A stretch of 64,000 nt of DNA, from contig NC_062232.1 in the NCBI RefSeq assembly GCF_902686445.1, positions 95,032,932 to 95,096,931 on the forward strand, written 5' to 3'. Each line of letters starts with the position of its first letter. The first letter of the stretch is position 1. A model generated the notes under the pieces. That model ran no database searches, was not told where the DNA came from, and saw nothing but the letters and a program-made list of their open reading frames with translations. Source of the DNA: Sciurus carolinensis. Lineage: Eukaryota; Chordata; Mammalia; Rodentia; Sciuridae. Made by a program: the position numbers and the translations under genes. Below are positions 54,776 to 64,000 of this stretch, in pieces.

Positions 54776-55320
54776 TATAAAAATAAAAATGCTAATTTAA
54801 ATTTTATGTTTATTTCTTTATCATAAAAGTAAATAAACACTTTTACTTACAGAAATAATCAGTTCAGCACTAAGGAGGCAGCTCAGAGGTGTTATTAGGG
54901 ATACAGACCCTATCTTTCTGTTCATCCTAGTATGTGGCTGGCATCCCCAGAGTCGTATCATGCTTCAAAATAGAGTCCTAGTCATCTGGTCTCTTTCAGG
55001 CCAGCAGATGGAGAAAATGCAGAAGAGGCCAAATAAAGGGACTTTCTTTCCTAAATCAGCTCTTTCAAAGCACTCATCCTAGAAGTCCCATACTGTACTC
55101 TGATTTACATTTCATTGGTCAAAATCTAGTCACTTGGCACCAAGGAAGAATTGAAAAATGAGTCTTTCATTCAGAGTGGCATTAAGTTCACCTATATAGT
55201 GAAGTTCTCTTATTTAAGAGGAGGAAGAGTGTAAATGGGAATTAGAAGCTACAACACTGTGTAACATGGGTAGGGGGCTCAAAATGCACTAGAAAGTTAA
55301 TAAGCCTGTACTTGATTTTA
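54776..55320. mobile_element. ancient repeat, family uncertain
   Basis: 'agcactaaggaggcagctca', 'ggccagcagatggagaaaat', 'gggactttctttcctaaatc', 'cttggcaccaaggaagaatt' read like an old interspersed repeat that interrupts the sense L1M, which resumes at 55325. Not assigned. Confidence 0.4.
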
Positions 55321-55735
55321 TAAAAGGATCAGTATTTCAAAATCATTTCTCCCAGAAATAACACAGAACACATATATCAGGGTTAAATAGCTTCACATAA
55401 TGAGTCTACCAAACATTCAAGAGATAGATCATTTCAATTTTTACACACTATTCCAGATAAGAAGAAAACTGTTTGCCAGCTCACTTTATGAGGTCAGTAT
55501 AAATTCATACTAAAATTGGAACACAAGGACTGCATAGAAAATGGAAATTATAGGTTAATCACACTAAATAAAGTGGTGAAAATTCTAAACAAAATATTAA
55601 GCAGAATACAGCTTATGTATATATGCACATACATGCATATGCATGCCTAAATTGTTATATGTCAACCAATTCTAGGAATAATAATAACAAAATTAATGAA
55701 CATATTATAGCACATGATTACATTTTAAGAGAATA
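55321..55735 (+). mobile_element. old L1M ORF2, sense, continuation
   Basis: 'cattcaagagatagatcatt', 'cactattccagataagaaga', 'gttaatcacactaaataaag', 'attctaaacaaaatattaag'. Confidence 0.65.
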
Positions 55736-55745
55736 CCATGTTTAC

Positions 55746-55861
55746 CAGAGAAACAAAAGTTGTACCCCATTTGTGTACAATGAATTAAAATAAATAAAAA
55801 TAAATAAATTTTTAAAAGGCCATACTACCAAAAAAATTTAAAAATTTAAAAATTAAAAAAG
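55746..55861 (+). mobile_element. very short sciurid L1 3' end with target-site duplication
   Basis: Terminal L1 words 'ttgtaccccatttgtgtaca' + 'atgaatt' and an A-rich tail; only about 116 bp inserted. The 10-bp target duplication 'accatgttta' lies at 55736-55745 and 55862-55871. The same terminal words end the L1 copies at 5938 and 62028. Confidence 0.8.
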
Positions 55862-55871
55862 ACCATGTTTA

Positions 55872-57010
55872 TGATCAGGAGAAAACTCATCTAATGGAAT
55901 CATTTAGAAAAAAATATGATAAATCTTGGCAAAACAAAAATCAAAGAAAATGTGAAAGGAATACTACAAATGAAATTGTTTAAGGGATAGGGAAAATGGG
56001 GAGATGTTAGTCAAATGGTACAAGTTTTCAGTTGTAAGATAAGTCAAATTCTGAGGATCTAACATGTAACATAGTGACTACAATAAATACTGTATTGTTT
56101 ACTTGAAATTTACCAAAAGATCAGTTTTTCAGGTCCTTACCACACACATGCATGTGCGCACGCAATCAAAATGAAAATTATCCGTGGTAATAGCTATGTT
56201 AATTAAACTGTGGTAAGCAGTACTCAGTGTGTACATATATCAAATCACATTTTACATCCTGAATATATCTAATTTTTTGTCAATTAAATTTAAAAAATAG
56301 AAAAAGAAGATTAGTTGGCCATAAAGTTTTCTAAAATAATACATATTTCAGAAGGACTGGCTCTCAAAATGAGCAAACAGGTATTTTCAGAAATGCAGAC
56401 TTACCAAAATTCCAGTTTCTTCATTGTAGAAAAACAAATTTTCTCATACAGTTATGAAAGGTTTTCATGGTTCACTATTGAGAATTTTGCAATGGTAGCA
56501 TATATAAGAGTGTTCATAGTAACATCACTTTAAATTTAAAAACTTTAAAAGGCCACCAATAAGAGAAGAGATAGATGCTGATTGTTCGTGCAATGGAATC
56601 CCATGCAACAATTTAAATAAACATTACACAATTACAACTATCAATACAGTTGGATACCAAACCAAATTGCATAAGAATTCCATTTAAATTACATTTTAAA
56701 ACATCTGGAGAAACATTTTAATATAAATTAGAGATACAAATGAATGTGGTAAGAGTATAAAAATTAATACTAAAGATAAATACAAAATTCACAATCATGA
56801 TTTCTTGGAGGAGAAAGAGGTAATTAAGAAGGATAAAGGAGAATGTGACCAGAAAGTAGAGGGGTACATAAGATTTTCAAAAATATTTGTGCTGTATTAT
56901 TTTTAAGCCAATTAGTTGGAAATCATATGAGCATGACATTATTCTTTATACCTTTTTATATATAAAATATTACATAGTATATATTTGCTTAATGAAGTGT
57001 AAAATATGAG
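55872..57010 (+). mobile_element. old L1 ORF2 end and 3'UTR, sense (two pieces)
   Basis: 55872-55975 continues the L1M interrupted at 55736. 55980-56305 is an L1MA-type 3'UTR ('ggggagatgttagtcaaatg' + 'gtacaagttttcag'). 56306-57010 has ORF2-end words such as 'gtgcaatggaatcccatgca' and 'gatttcttggaggagaaaga' of an older copy. Confidence 0.55.
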
Positions 57011-58247
57011 ACTTTGACATAAAGGATAGGATTAAGGGTAGGCTGTTGAATTTGGCCAGACTATTGTTGAACTTTCAGAGAGAAATCCCAGCAGGATGAC
57101 AGAGTCAGATGCCAGATTGTGAAGGCAAAAAGAATGTGTTCAAGGCAAGGATGTCAAAGCATTAAGCACATTCTAGATCTTATAGAAGTTTGCTCCAGAA
57201 GAGTCTAAGCAAGCAGAGGGTAGGAAAGTCAAGGAGGGATTTTGGAAATGGGTTGTGAATCTTTACTGAAAAAAAAAAAATCAAAGAAAAAAATTCCTTC
57301 TTCATTTGAAAAAATTCAAATGTTGAATGATATTTCATGGGCCCAGGTGGTGGCTCAATTCCATATGGAGGAACATTTGCCTTAGGTAGGAGTAGAACTT
57401 CTCTGAAGTCCTAATATTAAGGAGAAAAGGAAAATAAGGATACAATGATTATGGTTGTTGAGCAGTGTATATTTAAAAAACACTCTCTGGGAGATGAAGG
57501 GACCAATCTTCCAAGCAGAAAATTAATAACACTGATCAAACCATTAAAATGATCACTAAGGTGTACACGCAAATATACACAAACAGGCTATAGTATGGAT
57601 TCAGTTGTTTCTTTAAATGGCAAAACTTCTCATATAACACTAACAACCTAATTAAAAGTATAAATCCTTTCCTCTAACACAAGTATAGAAAGTGTTTCTC
57701 AGTTATATAGCTTGATTCAGACAAAAATGTGCTAATGTTTAAAGAATATTGTGGTAGGTGCATCACTTGTGCAACATGTGAATTAGCTACATGCACCCTA
57801 CTAGTCTTAGGGTCCCTGAAAGATTATAGTCTCTTTGAGATTTTTGCCACCAGATGGTGATGCTGAGGAGCAAGGACTCAAGTTCTCTGAAAACACCCAC
57901 TTTCAGTCAAGGAATTTTCAACAAGTTATAAATTGTTTATCACTATTTTCATAAATAAATATCACTGGGACTTAAGCAACCCATTACTAAGCAGACAAGT
58001 CTATGAAGGGGATCATAATATGCCACCCCAAAATATTCCATATTAGCCTGAGGATTATTTTGAGCTGTAAGCAATTAAGAAACCACAAACATAAAAAGAG
58101 CTCTTTGGCATCCCTCTCTTTGCCTAAAAAGCAGGAAATGAACTTCTCTTTGTGAAGATATTCTTTTTCTTTCTTATACAAGGAAGACAACAATCCTTAT
58201 CACTGGAGGAAGAAAGTTGCACTGAGATGGGTCTATATAAACAAACC
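57011..58247. other. repeat-poor interval
   Basis: About 1.2 kb without a recognised repeat. An A12 run near 57270. A CTCF-like word lies at 57846. A 68-codon minus-strand frame (57987-58193) has no recognisable features. Confidence 0.4.
57846..57862 (+). promoter_or_regulatory. possible CTCF-type motif
   Basis: 'gccaccagatggtgatg' fits the CTCF core (CCACCAG.TGG.) except for T in place of C after GG. One motif by eye, no support beyond the match. Confidence 0.25.
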
Positions 58248-58438
58248 TTATTTGGGGGGGTGCATACTGTGGCTTGAACACAGGGTACTTTTCCACTGAT
58301 CTCCTTTCCCAGCCTTTATTTTTTATGTTTGAGTCAGGATCTAACTAAGTAGCTGAGGCTGGCCTCCAATTTGCCATCCTCCTACCTCTGCCTTCTGGGT
58401 TGCTGGGATTATCGGCATGTACCACCACACCCAGCACA
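58248..58438 (-). mobile_element. B1-dID SINE, diverged
   Basis: 'gtggcttgaacacagggtac', 'ctcctttcccagcctttatt', 'agtagctgaggctggcctcc', 'gggattatcggcatgtacca'. Confidence 0.8.
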
Positions 58439-58445
58439 AAAAATC

Positions 58446-58745
58446 TTTTAGAAATAACTCTTATCTCACAATAATCTCCCCTTTTTGTTTACCTTCCCAA
58501 CATTTACTGCTCTTAGAAGCTCCAACCCTTTCTCTTTTATCTTGTCAATTCTGTACAATTTATTGCCTTTTGTTAAAATGGTATATAATCCCCAGGGTCT
58601 ATCTACTTCTTTAGGTCTTCTTCACTTCTTTTCTGTGAAGGTCTCCATGCATGTAAAAATTAAAGTGTTAACATCAAATAAAATGTGTATGCCTTTTCTC
58701 TTGTTAATCTGTCTTTTAACAGTTTAATTCACAGGCCACACGGTA
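58446..58745 (+). mobile_element. ERV1-type LTR, 3' part
   Basis: 'gttaaaatggtatataatcc' (TATA), 'ttctgtgaaggtctccatgc', 'catcaaataaaatgtgtatg' (polyadenylation word near 58675), then U5 'ccttttctcttgttaatctg' + 'tcttttaacag' and an end at 'ttcaca'. Typical LTR order in sense. Confidence 0.65.
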
Positions 58746-59602
58746 GCAGAATATAAGAGTATAGATGAAAGATATTTTCCTCCCCTACAATACTGGCAAC
58801 CATGAAGAATGGTTAGGAAATCTCTCTTGTTCCAGAGGCTATAGTTGAGATAAAAAGCCATCTGACAAAGCTAGAAAAGGGAAAATTTTTTTACTAACTC
58901 AGTCCCAGATTTTTGCCCCTGAGGGATCCAGCCAAATGAGAGTAGTAAGTTTCTCTTTGTCTTTTCATTTCCAAATTTAGATTACCTGGAGAAAATATTT
59001 GTAAGAATTATTACTTTGGGTATTATGACTCCTGTGAATTTTGCTTTGAGTGTTCATTGGTCATTGAGTTACCTCCCAGCGGTAGCTGCAGTTTTCATTT
59101 ATAACTGTTCTTTGTGGCATTTGTCCTAAGAAGGAATCATAGGGAAGAACACCTAAATAGGTCCTTTAAGCCTATTGTTTAAGCTTGCCTTATATTCTGG
59201 AGAGTACAGTTCTCACAGGACCAATGCCTATTTGCACAAACTTTATAGGGGGAATGCAATTTTTAAAAATGAATGAAATTATCCTGTCTTGTATTCTGGG
59301 AGTTTAACTTGGATCCAGTAAGAGCTGTCTCTCTGGTTTTCTCCATGCCAGGAGGAACAGATTGTCACATCTGCTTCTCCAAGTGGCCAGCTATAGACTG
59401 GGGGCCTGAGAAACTTGCCTACCAACTGTCCAGTTCCTAGAAGAATTTGTCTAAATAAAGGGTCTCAATGCATAAATGGCATTTGTTGTCTCTTTCCTCA
59501 TTGCCACATTAATTTTGGTTTAATTCCTTTTAGAATGGCCTGCCTCGTATCACCAATTAGTGGGTCCATGTTGAAGGTATCTCACTTTTGTGTGACAGGT
59601 AT
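58746..59602 (+). mobile_element. possible ERV internal/leader remnant
   Basis: Directly follows the LTR in the direction of transcription and has no repeat identity of its own that I recognise. If internal, it is a leader or heavily decayed gag region: no open frame above 65 codons and no retroviral motif visible. It could equally be unique sequence. Confidence 0.3.
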
Positions 59603-60101
59603 GTTATGTTAGTCTGCTTTTTGTCACTGTGACCAAAATATATGACATGAACAACTTTGAAGAGGAAAGATTTATTTTGGCTCATGGTTTCAGAGGTTTC
59701 AGTTCATGGTAGCTATCTCCACTGCTTTGGGCCTAAGGTAAGCCAGAGATAGAACTTTCTATCATTTTTCATGATAGAAGGGCATGGTGGAGGAAAGTTG
59801 TTCACATCATGGAAGCTGGGAAGCAGAGTGAGAAAGGACCAGGGACAAGATGTATAATCTCCAAGGGCATGTCCCCAGGGACCCACTCCCTTCTACTAGA
59901 TTCCATTTTCTACGGTTTCCACCACAGCCTGTTGGTCTGCTCAAATTATTAATTCATCAGATGGATTAATATACCTATGAGCTTAGAATCCTCATGATCA
60001 AATCATTTCCTAAAAGTCACACCTCTGAACATTTCTGCATTGGGGAACAAGTCTTCAACATATAAATCTTTGGGGGATTCCAGATCCAAACCATAACAAC
60101 T
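59603..60101 (-). mobile_element. MaLR LTR, full-length
   Basis: Both ends present: 'tatgttagtctgctttttgt' + 'cactgtgaccaaaat' and 'gggggattccagatccaaac' + 'cataaca'. Inside: 'ggcatggtggaggaaagttg', 'ggcatgtccccagggaccca'. Among the best-preserved MaLR copies in the window. Confidence 0.88.
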
Positions 60102-60536
60102 GGAGACGCAAGTTTTCACAAAGTCATTCTTACTGACTAAGGCAAAAAGAATCCTTGCTTTCTTTCTCTTTGGAGTAACTTTGTATAATGAGAAAGGATG
60201 CGTCTTTTGCATTCACTCTGGGGACTCCTTCTTGTGTTTATGGTTAAGGTGTAAAAGGCTTGTGGTTCTGATTCTGAGTCATATTACAATAGACTTTTGG
60301 AAAAGAAAAACTAGGGAGGTGGAGAATAGGGACAGAAGAGAGTCAGAGAGTCTGGGATGGCCTGAAAAACTTTCTTCACAAACCTAGAAGTTGAAAATCA
60401 GACTTAGAACAAAAACTAAGAATTACAAAAACACACTGGCCTATAGGGCATAAAAGTTATTTATGTAAATGCTGACAGGAAATAACTTCAGTCACAGCAG
60501 ATTAATCTTGGAAAAGCTTGCTGAAAGAAGATGGAG
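60102..60536. other. no recognised feature
   Basis: Unassigned; frames on both strands of 68-69 codons are accidental. Confidence 0.4.
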
Positions 60537-60672
60537 GAGAGGCTGAGGTTGTGGCTCAGTGGCAGAGAGCTTACCTAGCATGTGTAAGACACTGGGTTCC
60601 ATCCTCAGCACCACATAAAAATAAATAAAAGAAAGGCCTTATGTCCATTTACAACATAAAATAATATTTAAA
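60537..60672 (+). mobile_element. ID SINE, long-tailed
   Basis: 'ggctgaggttgtggctcagt', 'ctagcatgtgtaagacactg' + 'ggttccatcctcagcacc', tail 'aaaggccttatgtccattta'. Confidence 0.9.
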
Positions 60673-60849
60673 AAAAAGAAGAAGATGAAGGAGCTCTCCA
60701 CATTAAAACATAATCCCAAAGAATAAATTGTCATGTAAGATATTAGATATTGATGGAATACTTAGAATCTTTATTCAGAATATACAATATTTAGGACATT
60801 CAATACTTCTGTATTCAATATTGATAAAGGTAATAAAAACTAAATGATG
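60673..60849. other. no recognised feature
   Basis: AT-rich spacer. Confidence 0.4.
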
Positions 60850-60942
60850 TTTATTGAGCGTGTGTGGTGAGGGGATTGAACCTAGGGCCTCACACATGCT
60901 AGGCAAGCGCTCTCTGCCCTTGAGTTATGTCCCTAGCCCTCT
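60850..60942 (-). mobile_element. ID SINE
   Basis: 'gtggtgaggggattgaacct' + 'agggcctcacacatgctagg', 'cttgagttatgtccctagcc'. Confidence 0.85.
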
Positions 60943-61387
60943 AGGTGGCCTTTAAATTACTTTTTCAATATCATAATTAATACTTTCACAAAGCTTTGTA
61001 CTCACAAAAGTCCAGAGTAGGGAAATAGCCTATTAAAGGTATTACGGAAATGCTTTCAAAATTCCATGACTTTTGGTGGAAAACTTTGGACTTTTTAATT
61101 AAATTGAACTGTAGCTGCCTATGAAGAACTCACGTTTTGTTATCTTGAAATTTATTTTCATCCTTCACAACACAGTGGTTCATTGATTTTATTTCCTGAG
61201 TAAAGATGGCATTATCTTTGTACAACTTCCAGGTACACTCAATCAGCATTTTCCATTACTAAATGCAATGTATAGAATTTGAAGTTATTTGTTACTACTG
61301 CCAACTTCCAGACTTCTGTCTTCCAAAATCAAAAATTTACCTCTATGTTTAGAATTCCTTTCTCAGTTACATTATTCTTCTGGAAGC
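60943..61387. other. no recognised feature
   Basis: AT-rich, no repeat recognised. Confidence 0.4.
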
Positions 61388-61482
61388 TTTTTGTTTGTTT
61401 GTGGTGCTTGAGATAGAACTCAAGGCCTTGGGCATGCCAGGCAGGTATTCTATTACTGAGCTATATTCTCTACTCAGTCTTC
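61388..61482 (-). mobile_element. ID SINE, diverged
   Basis: 'tggtgcttgagatagaactc' + 'aaggccttgggcatgccagg', 'ttactgagctatattctcta'. Confidence 0.75.
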
Positions 61483-62012
61483 CTGAAGTTTTATCAGAAT
61501 CTGACTTTGAAGGAGAAAAGTTTTGTTAATATTTATTTTCCTTATTACAGTTTCCATTTTTTCCAAAAATGTAAATTGTCTCAAATATGAGCAGGAAGAC
61601 TGAGATTTTTCCTCAAACTTAATTGGGTTGAATTTTAAAGATGAGCCAAATAGAAATTACTAATTTTCCCAGTGTCACACTATTTCACTATTTGTAATTG
61701 GGGGAGCTGACACCAGATAGATCATGGCATCAAGATTACATACACACTCAACTGAGGATAACTTCAAGAGATGAGACGGGATCTGCATCTCCATATATTT
61801 TCCTATTAGAAATTTTGTAATGATGATGATGATATTGAAGAGCATAAAGATGATAAAAATAACTGTCATTCATTAAACATATTATTACTGTACCAGATAC
61901 TGTACAAGACACTTCATATCTTGTATCTTCTATATATGGGTGCTCCATCTTACATTATAATAGTACCCCTGCCCTAATTTTCTCTTATACTTTGCATCAT
62001 GTTTTACTTAGT
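61483..62012. other. no recognised feature
   Basis: AT-rich, with two minus-strand frames of 64-66 codons that I regard as accidental. Confidence 0.4.
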
Positions 62013-62027
62013 CACATTATTCATTTC
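62013..62027. repeat. target-site duplication of the inverted L1, left
   Basis: 'cacattattcatttc', identical to 63567-63581. Confidence 0.93.
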
Positions 62028-62717
62028 TTTTTTTTACTTATTTTGATTCATTGTACACAAAAGGGGTACAACTTTCTCTCATTTCTATGTACATGAAGTG
62101 GAGTCACACCATCTGTGTAATCATACATGTACACAGGGCGAAGATGTTTGTCTCATTCTATTAACTTTCCTTCCTCCCACCCTCTCCCCACCCCTTATTT
62201 TCCTCTATACAATCCATCCTTCCTCCATTCTTGCCTCCCCTCCCCTCGATTATGTATCATCATCCACTTATCAGAGAAATAATTCAGCCTTTGGTTTTTT
62301 GGGATTGGCTAATTTCACTTAGCATGATATTTTCCAGATCCATCCATTTACCTGCAAATGCCATAATTTTATTCTTCTTTATGGCTGAATAATATTCCAT
62401 TGTGTATATATGCCACAGTTTCTCTATCCACTCATCTATTGAAGGGCATCTAGTTTGGTTCCACAATCTAGCTATTGTGAATTCAGCAGCTATAAACATT
62501 GATGTAGCTGCATTACTGTAGTATGCTGATTTTAAGTCCTTTGGGTATAGGCTAAGGAGTGGGATAACTGGGTCAAATGGTGGTTCATTCCAAGTTTTCT
62601 AAAGAATCTGCATACTGCTTTCCAGAGTGACTAAACCAATTTGCTTTCCCGCCAGCAATATATGAGTGTACCTTTTTCCCCACATCCTCGCCAATACCTA
62701 TTATTGCTTGTATTCTT
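62028..62717 (-). mobile_element. twin-primed L1, 3' segment
   Basis: T-tract, reversed L1 terminal words ('ttcattgtacacaaaagggg'), 3'UTR, then the reversed end of ORF2 back to 'cttgtattctt'. On the minus strand 62284-62499 stays open and reads MFIAAEFTIARLWNQTRCPSI. Its 3'UTR lacks the telomere-like tract of the 27-kb copy. The segment corresponds to 27359-28070 of the full-length L1. Confidence 0.95.
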
Positions 62718-63566
62718 AAAAAAGCAATCATGAAATTCATTTGGAAAAATAAGAGACCCAGAATAACTAAAACAATCCTTAGCAGGAAGAGTGAAGCAGG
62801 AGGTATCACAATACCAGACCTTTAACTATACTACAGAGCAATTGTAACAAAAATGGGATGATATTGGCACCAAAATAGACAGGTAAACCAATGGTACAGA
62901 AAAGAGGACACAGAGACAAACCTACATAAATACAGTTTCTAATACTAGACAAAGGTGTCAAAAACATACAATGGAGAAAAGATAGCCTCTTCAACAAATG
63001 GTACTGGGAAAACTATAAATCCATATGCAGTAAAATGAAACTAAACCCCTATCTCTCACCCTGCACAAAACTCAACTCAAAATGGATCAAGGACCTAGGA
63101 ATTAGACCAGAGATCCTACACCTAATAGAAGAAAAAGTAGGTCCAAATCTTCATCATTTCAGCTTAGGACCAGACTTCCTTAACATGACTCCCAAAGCAC
63201 AAGAAATAAAAGCAGGAATCAATAAATGGGATGGATTCAAACTAAAAATAGTTTTCTCAGCAAAGGAAACAATCAACAATATGAAGAGAGAGCCTACAGA
63301 GTGGGAGAAAATCTTTGCTACACATACTTCAGACAGAGCACTAATCTCCAGAATCTATATAGAACTCAAAAACTTTATACCAAGAATACAAATAACCCAA
63401 TCAATAAATAGTCAAAGGAAATGAGCAGACACTTCACAGAGAAGGATCTACAAGCAATCAACAGATAATGAAAAAAATGTTCAACATCTCTTGTAATAAG
63501 AGAAATGCAAATCAAAACTACCCTAAGATTCCATCTCATCCTAATTGGAATGTCTATTATCAAAAC
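62718..63566 (+). mobile_element. twin-primed L1, inverted 5' segment
   Basis: Starts abruptly in ORF2 ([27 protein letters not shown]) and runs in sense to 'tgtctattatcaa' (63563), with three extra bases before the target duplication. 63035-63424 is open ([20 protein letters not shown]). It corresponds to about 28910 down to 28071 of the full-length L1. Its last base and the first base of the 3' segment meet in L1 coordinates with a two-base overlap. Confidence 0.95.
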
Positions 63567-63581
63567 CACATTATTCATTTC
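63567..63581. repeat. target-site duplication of the inverted L1, right
   Basis: Second copy of 'cacattattcatttc'. Confidence 0.93.
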
Positions 63582-63905
63582 AGCATTACTTTCATGAAGT
63601 AAGTCTATCATACCCTATGTAAATTATTTCATAAACTGAGCTTTGTACCAATCTTTTAGCATCTTCCAAAATTTGTCTATTTTTTTAAAAACAACACCTT
63701 TATAATATATTAATATACTACAAAACTCATCCATTTAAATTATAAAATCCAATCATTTTAGCATATTTACAGAGCTGTACAACTCATTATAATCTAATTT
63801 TAGAATGTTTTCATGATCCCAACAAGAAACACTGCCTATATTCATTAATAGTCACTTTCCATTTCTCTCCACAACTCCTCTGCCCTAGGCGACTACCAAT
63901 CTACT
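63582..63905 (-). mobile_element. old L1M 3' end
   Basis: From about 63700: 'tttagcatatttacagagct' + 'gtacaactcattataatcta', 'gaatgttttcatgatcccaa', 'ggcgactaccaatctacttt': reversed L1M 3'UTR. 63582-63700 is unassigned. Confidence 0.55.
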
Positions 63906-64000
63906 TTCTCTATATATATAAAGAAGGCGTACACACACACACACACACACACATGTGCATATGTATACATAGAGAGAATAGAGAGAGAGAAAAGTATATA
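63906..64000. repeat. (TA)n, (CA)n and (GA)n simple repeats
   Basis: Short TA run, (CA)12 at about 63931-63953, then TA/TG and GA units up to the window end. Confidence 0.93.

Noticed and set aside
58446..60101. A complete endogenous retrovirus between two LTRs
   Set aside because: The flanking LTRs are of different classes (ERV1-type plus, MaLR minus) and no gag, pol or env motif is visible between them.
1..64000. An undescribed multi-gene system
   Set aside because: After reading both strands, every long coding signal is L1 or the FCF1 retrocopy; the rest is repeats and non-coding sequence.

Overview
This is mammalian nuclear DNA, almost certainly from a squirrel-family rodent (Sciuridae, such as a ground squirrel, marmot or tree squirrel). 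The evidence is about two dozen SINEs of the tRNA-derived ID type and of the dimeric B1-dID type (a 7SL-derived left half joined to an ID-like right half), plus a young L1 lineage and many ERVL-MaLR LTRs. I found no intact host protein-coding gene, no exon I can support and no tRNA or rRNA gene. The window reads as intergenic or deep intronic sequence. No bacterial-type operon, CRISPR array or defence system is present.

Layout: 1-7.3 kb holds MaLR LTRs, SINEs, an L1 tail and a repeat-poor stretch. 8.46-10.0 kb is an old L1 with an inverted 5' part, split by an ERV LTR. 10.7-13.4 kb is repeat-poor. 13.49-14.36 kb is a processed pseudogene of FCF1, the small-subunit rRNA-processing PIN-domain protein, flanked by a 10-bp target-site duplication. 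16.0-26.4 kb is a pile of old, mutually nested minus-strand L1 copies, interrupted by SINEs and LTRs. 27.36-33.98 kb is a young, full-length 6.6-kb L1 on the minus strand with a 17-bp target-site duplication, a GC-rich 5'UTR made partly of ~66-bp tandem units, ORF1, ORF2, and a short 3'UTR with a telomere-like tract. 34-48 kb is a sparser mixture of MIR, L2, hAT-type MITEs, SINEs and one MaLR LTR. 49-57 kb is an old plus-strand L1 region broken up by later insertions. 58.2-60.1 kb is mainly LTR material. 62.03-63.57 kb is a second young L1, 5'-truncated and inverted by twin priming, with a 15-bp target-site duplication.

The only protein-coding machinery recognisable is that of L1: ORF1 (RNA-binding chaperone) and ORF2 (endonuclease plus reverse transcriptase). 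In the full-length copy both frames stay in register from end to end but carry six in-frame nonsense codons (two in ORF1, four in ORF2), so the copy should be dead. The twin-primed copy keeps sense codons at three of the ORF2 positions, so those three stops are private to the full-length copy. L1 activity also explains the FCF1 retrocopy and the SINEs.

Family names for old repeats come from recognising consensus-like wording in the sequence. No repeat-masking or database search was run, so subfamily names and outer edges of old copies are approximate. Where duplicated target sites are visible, edges are exact to a base or two.
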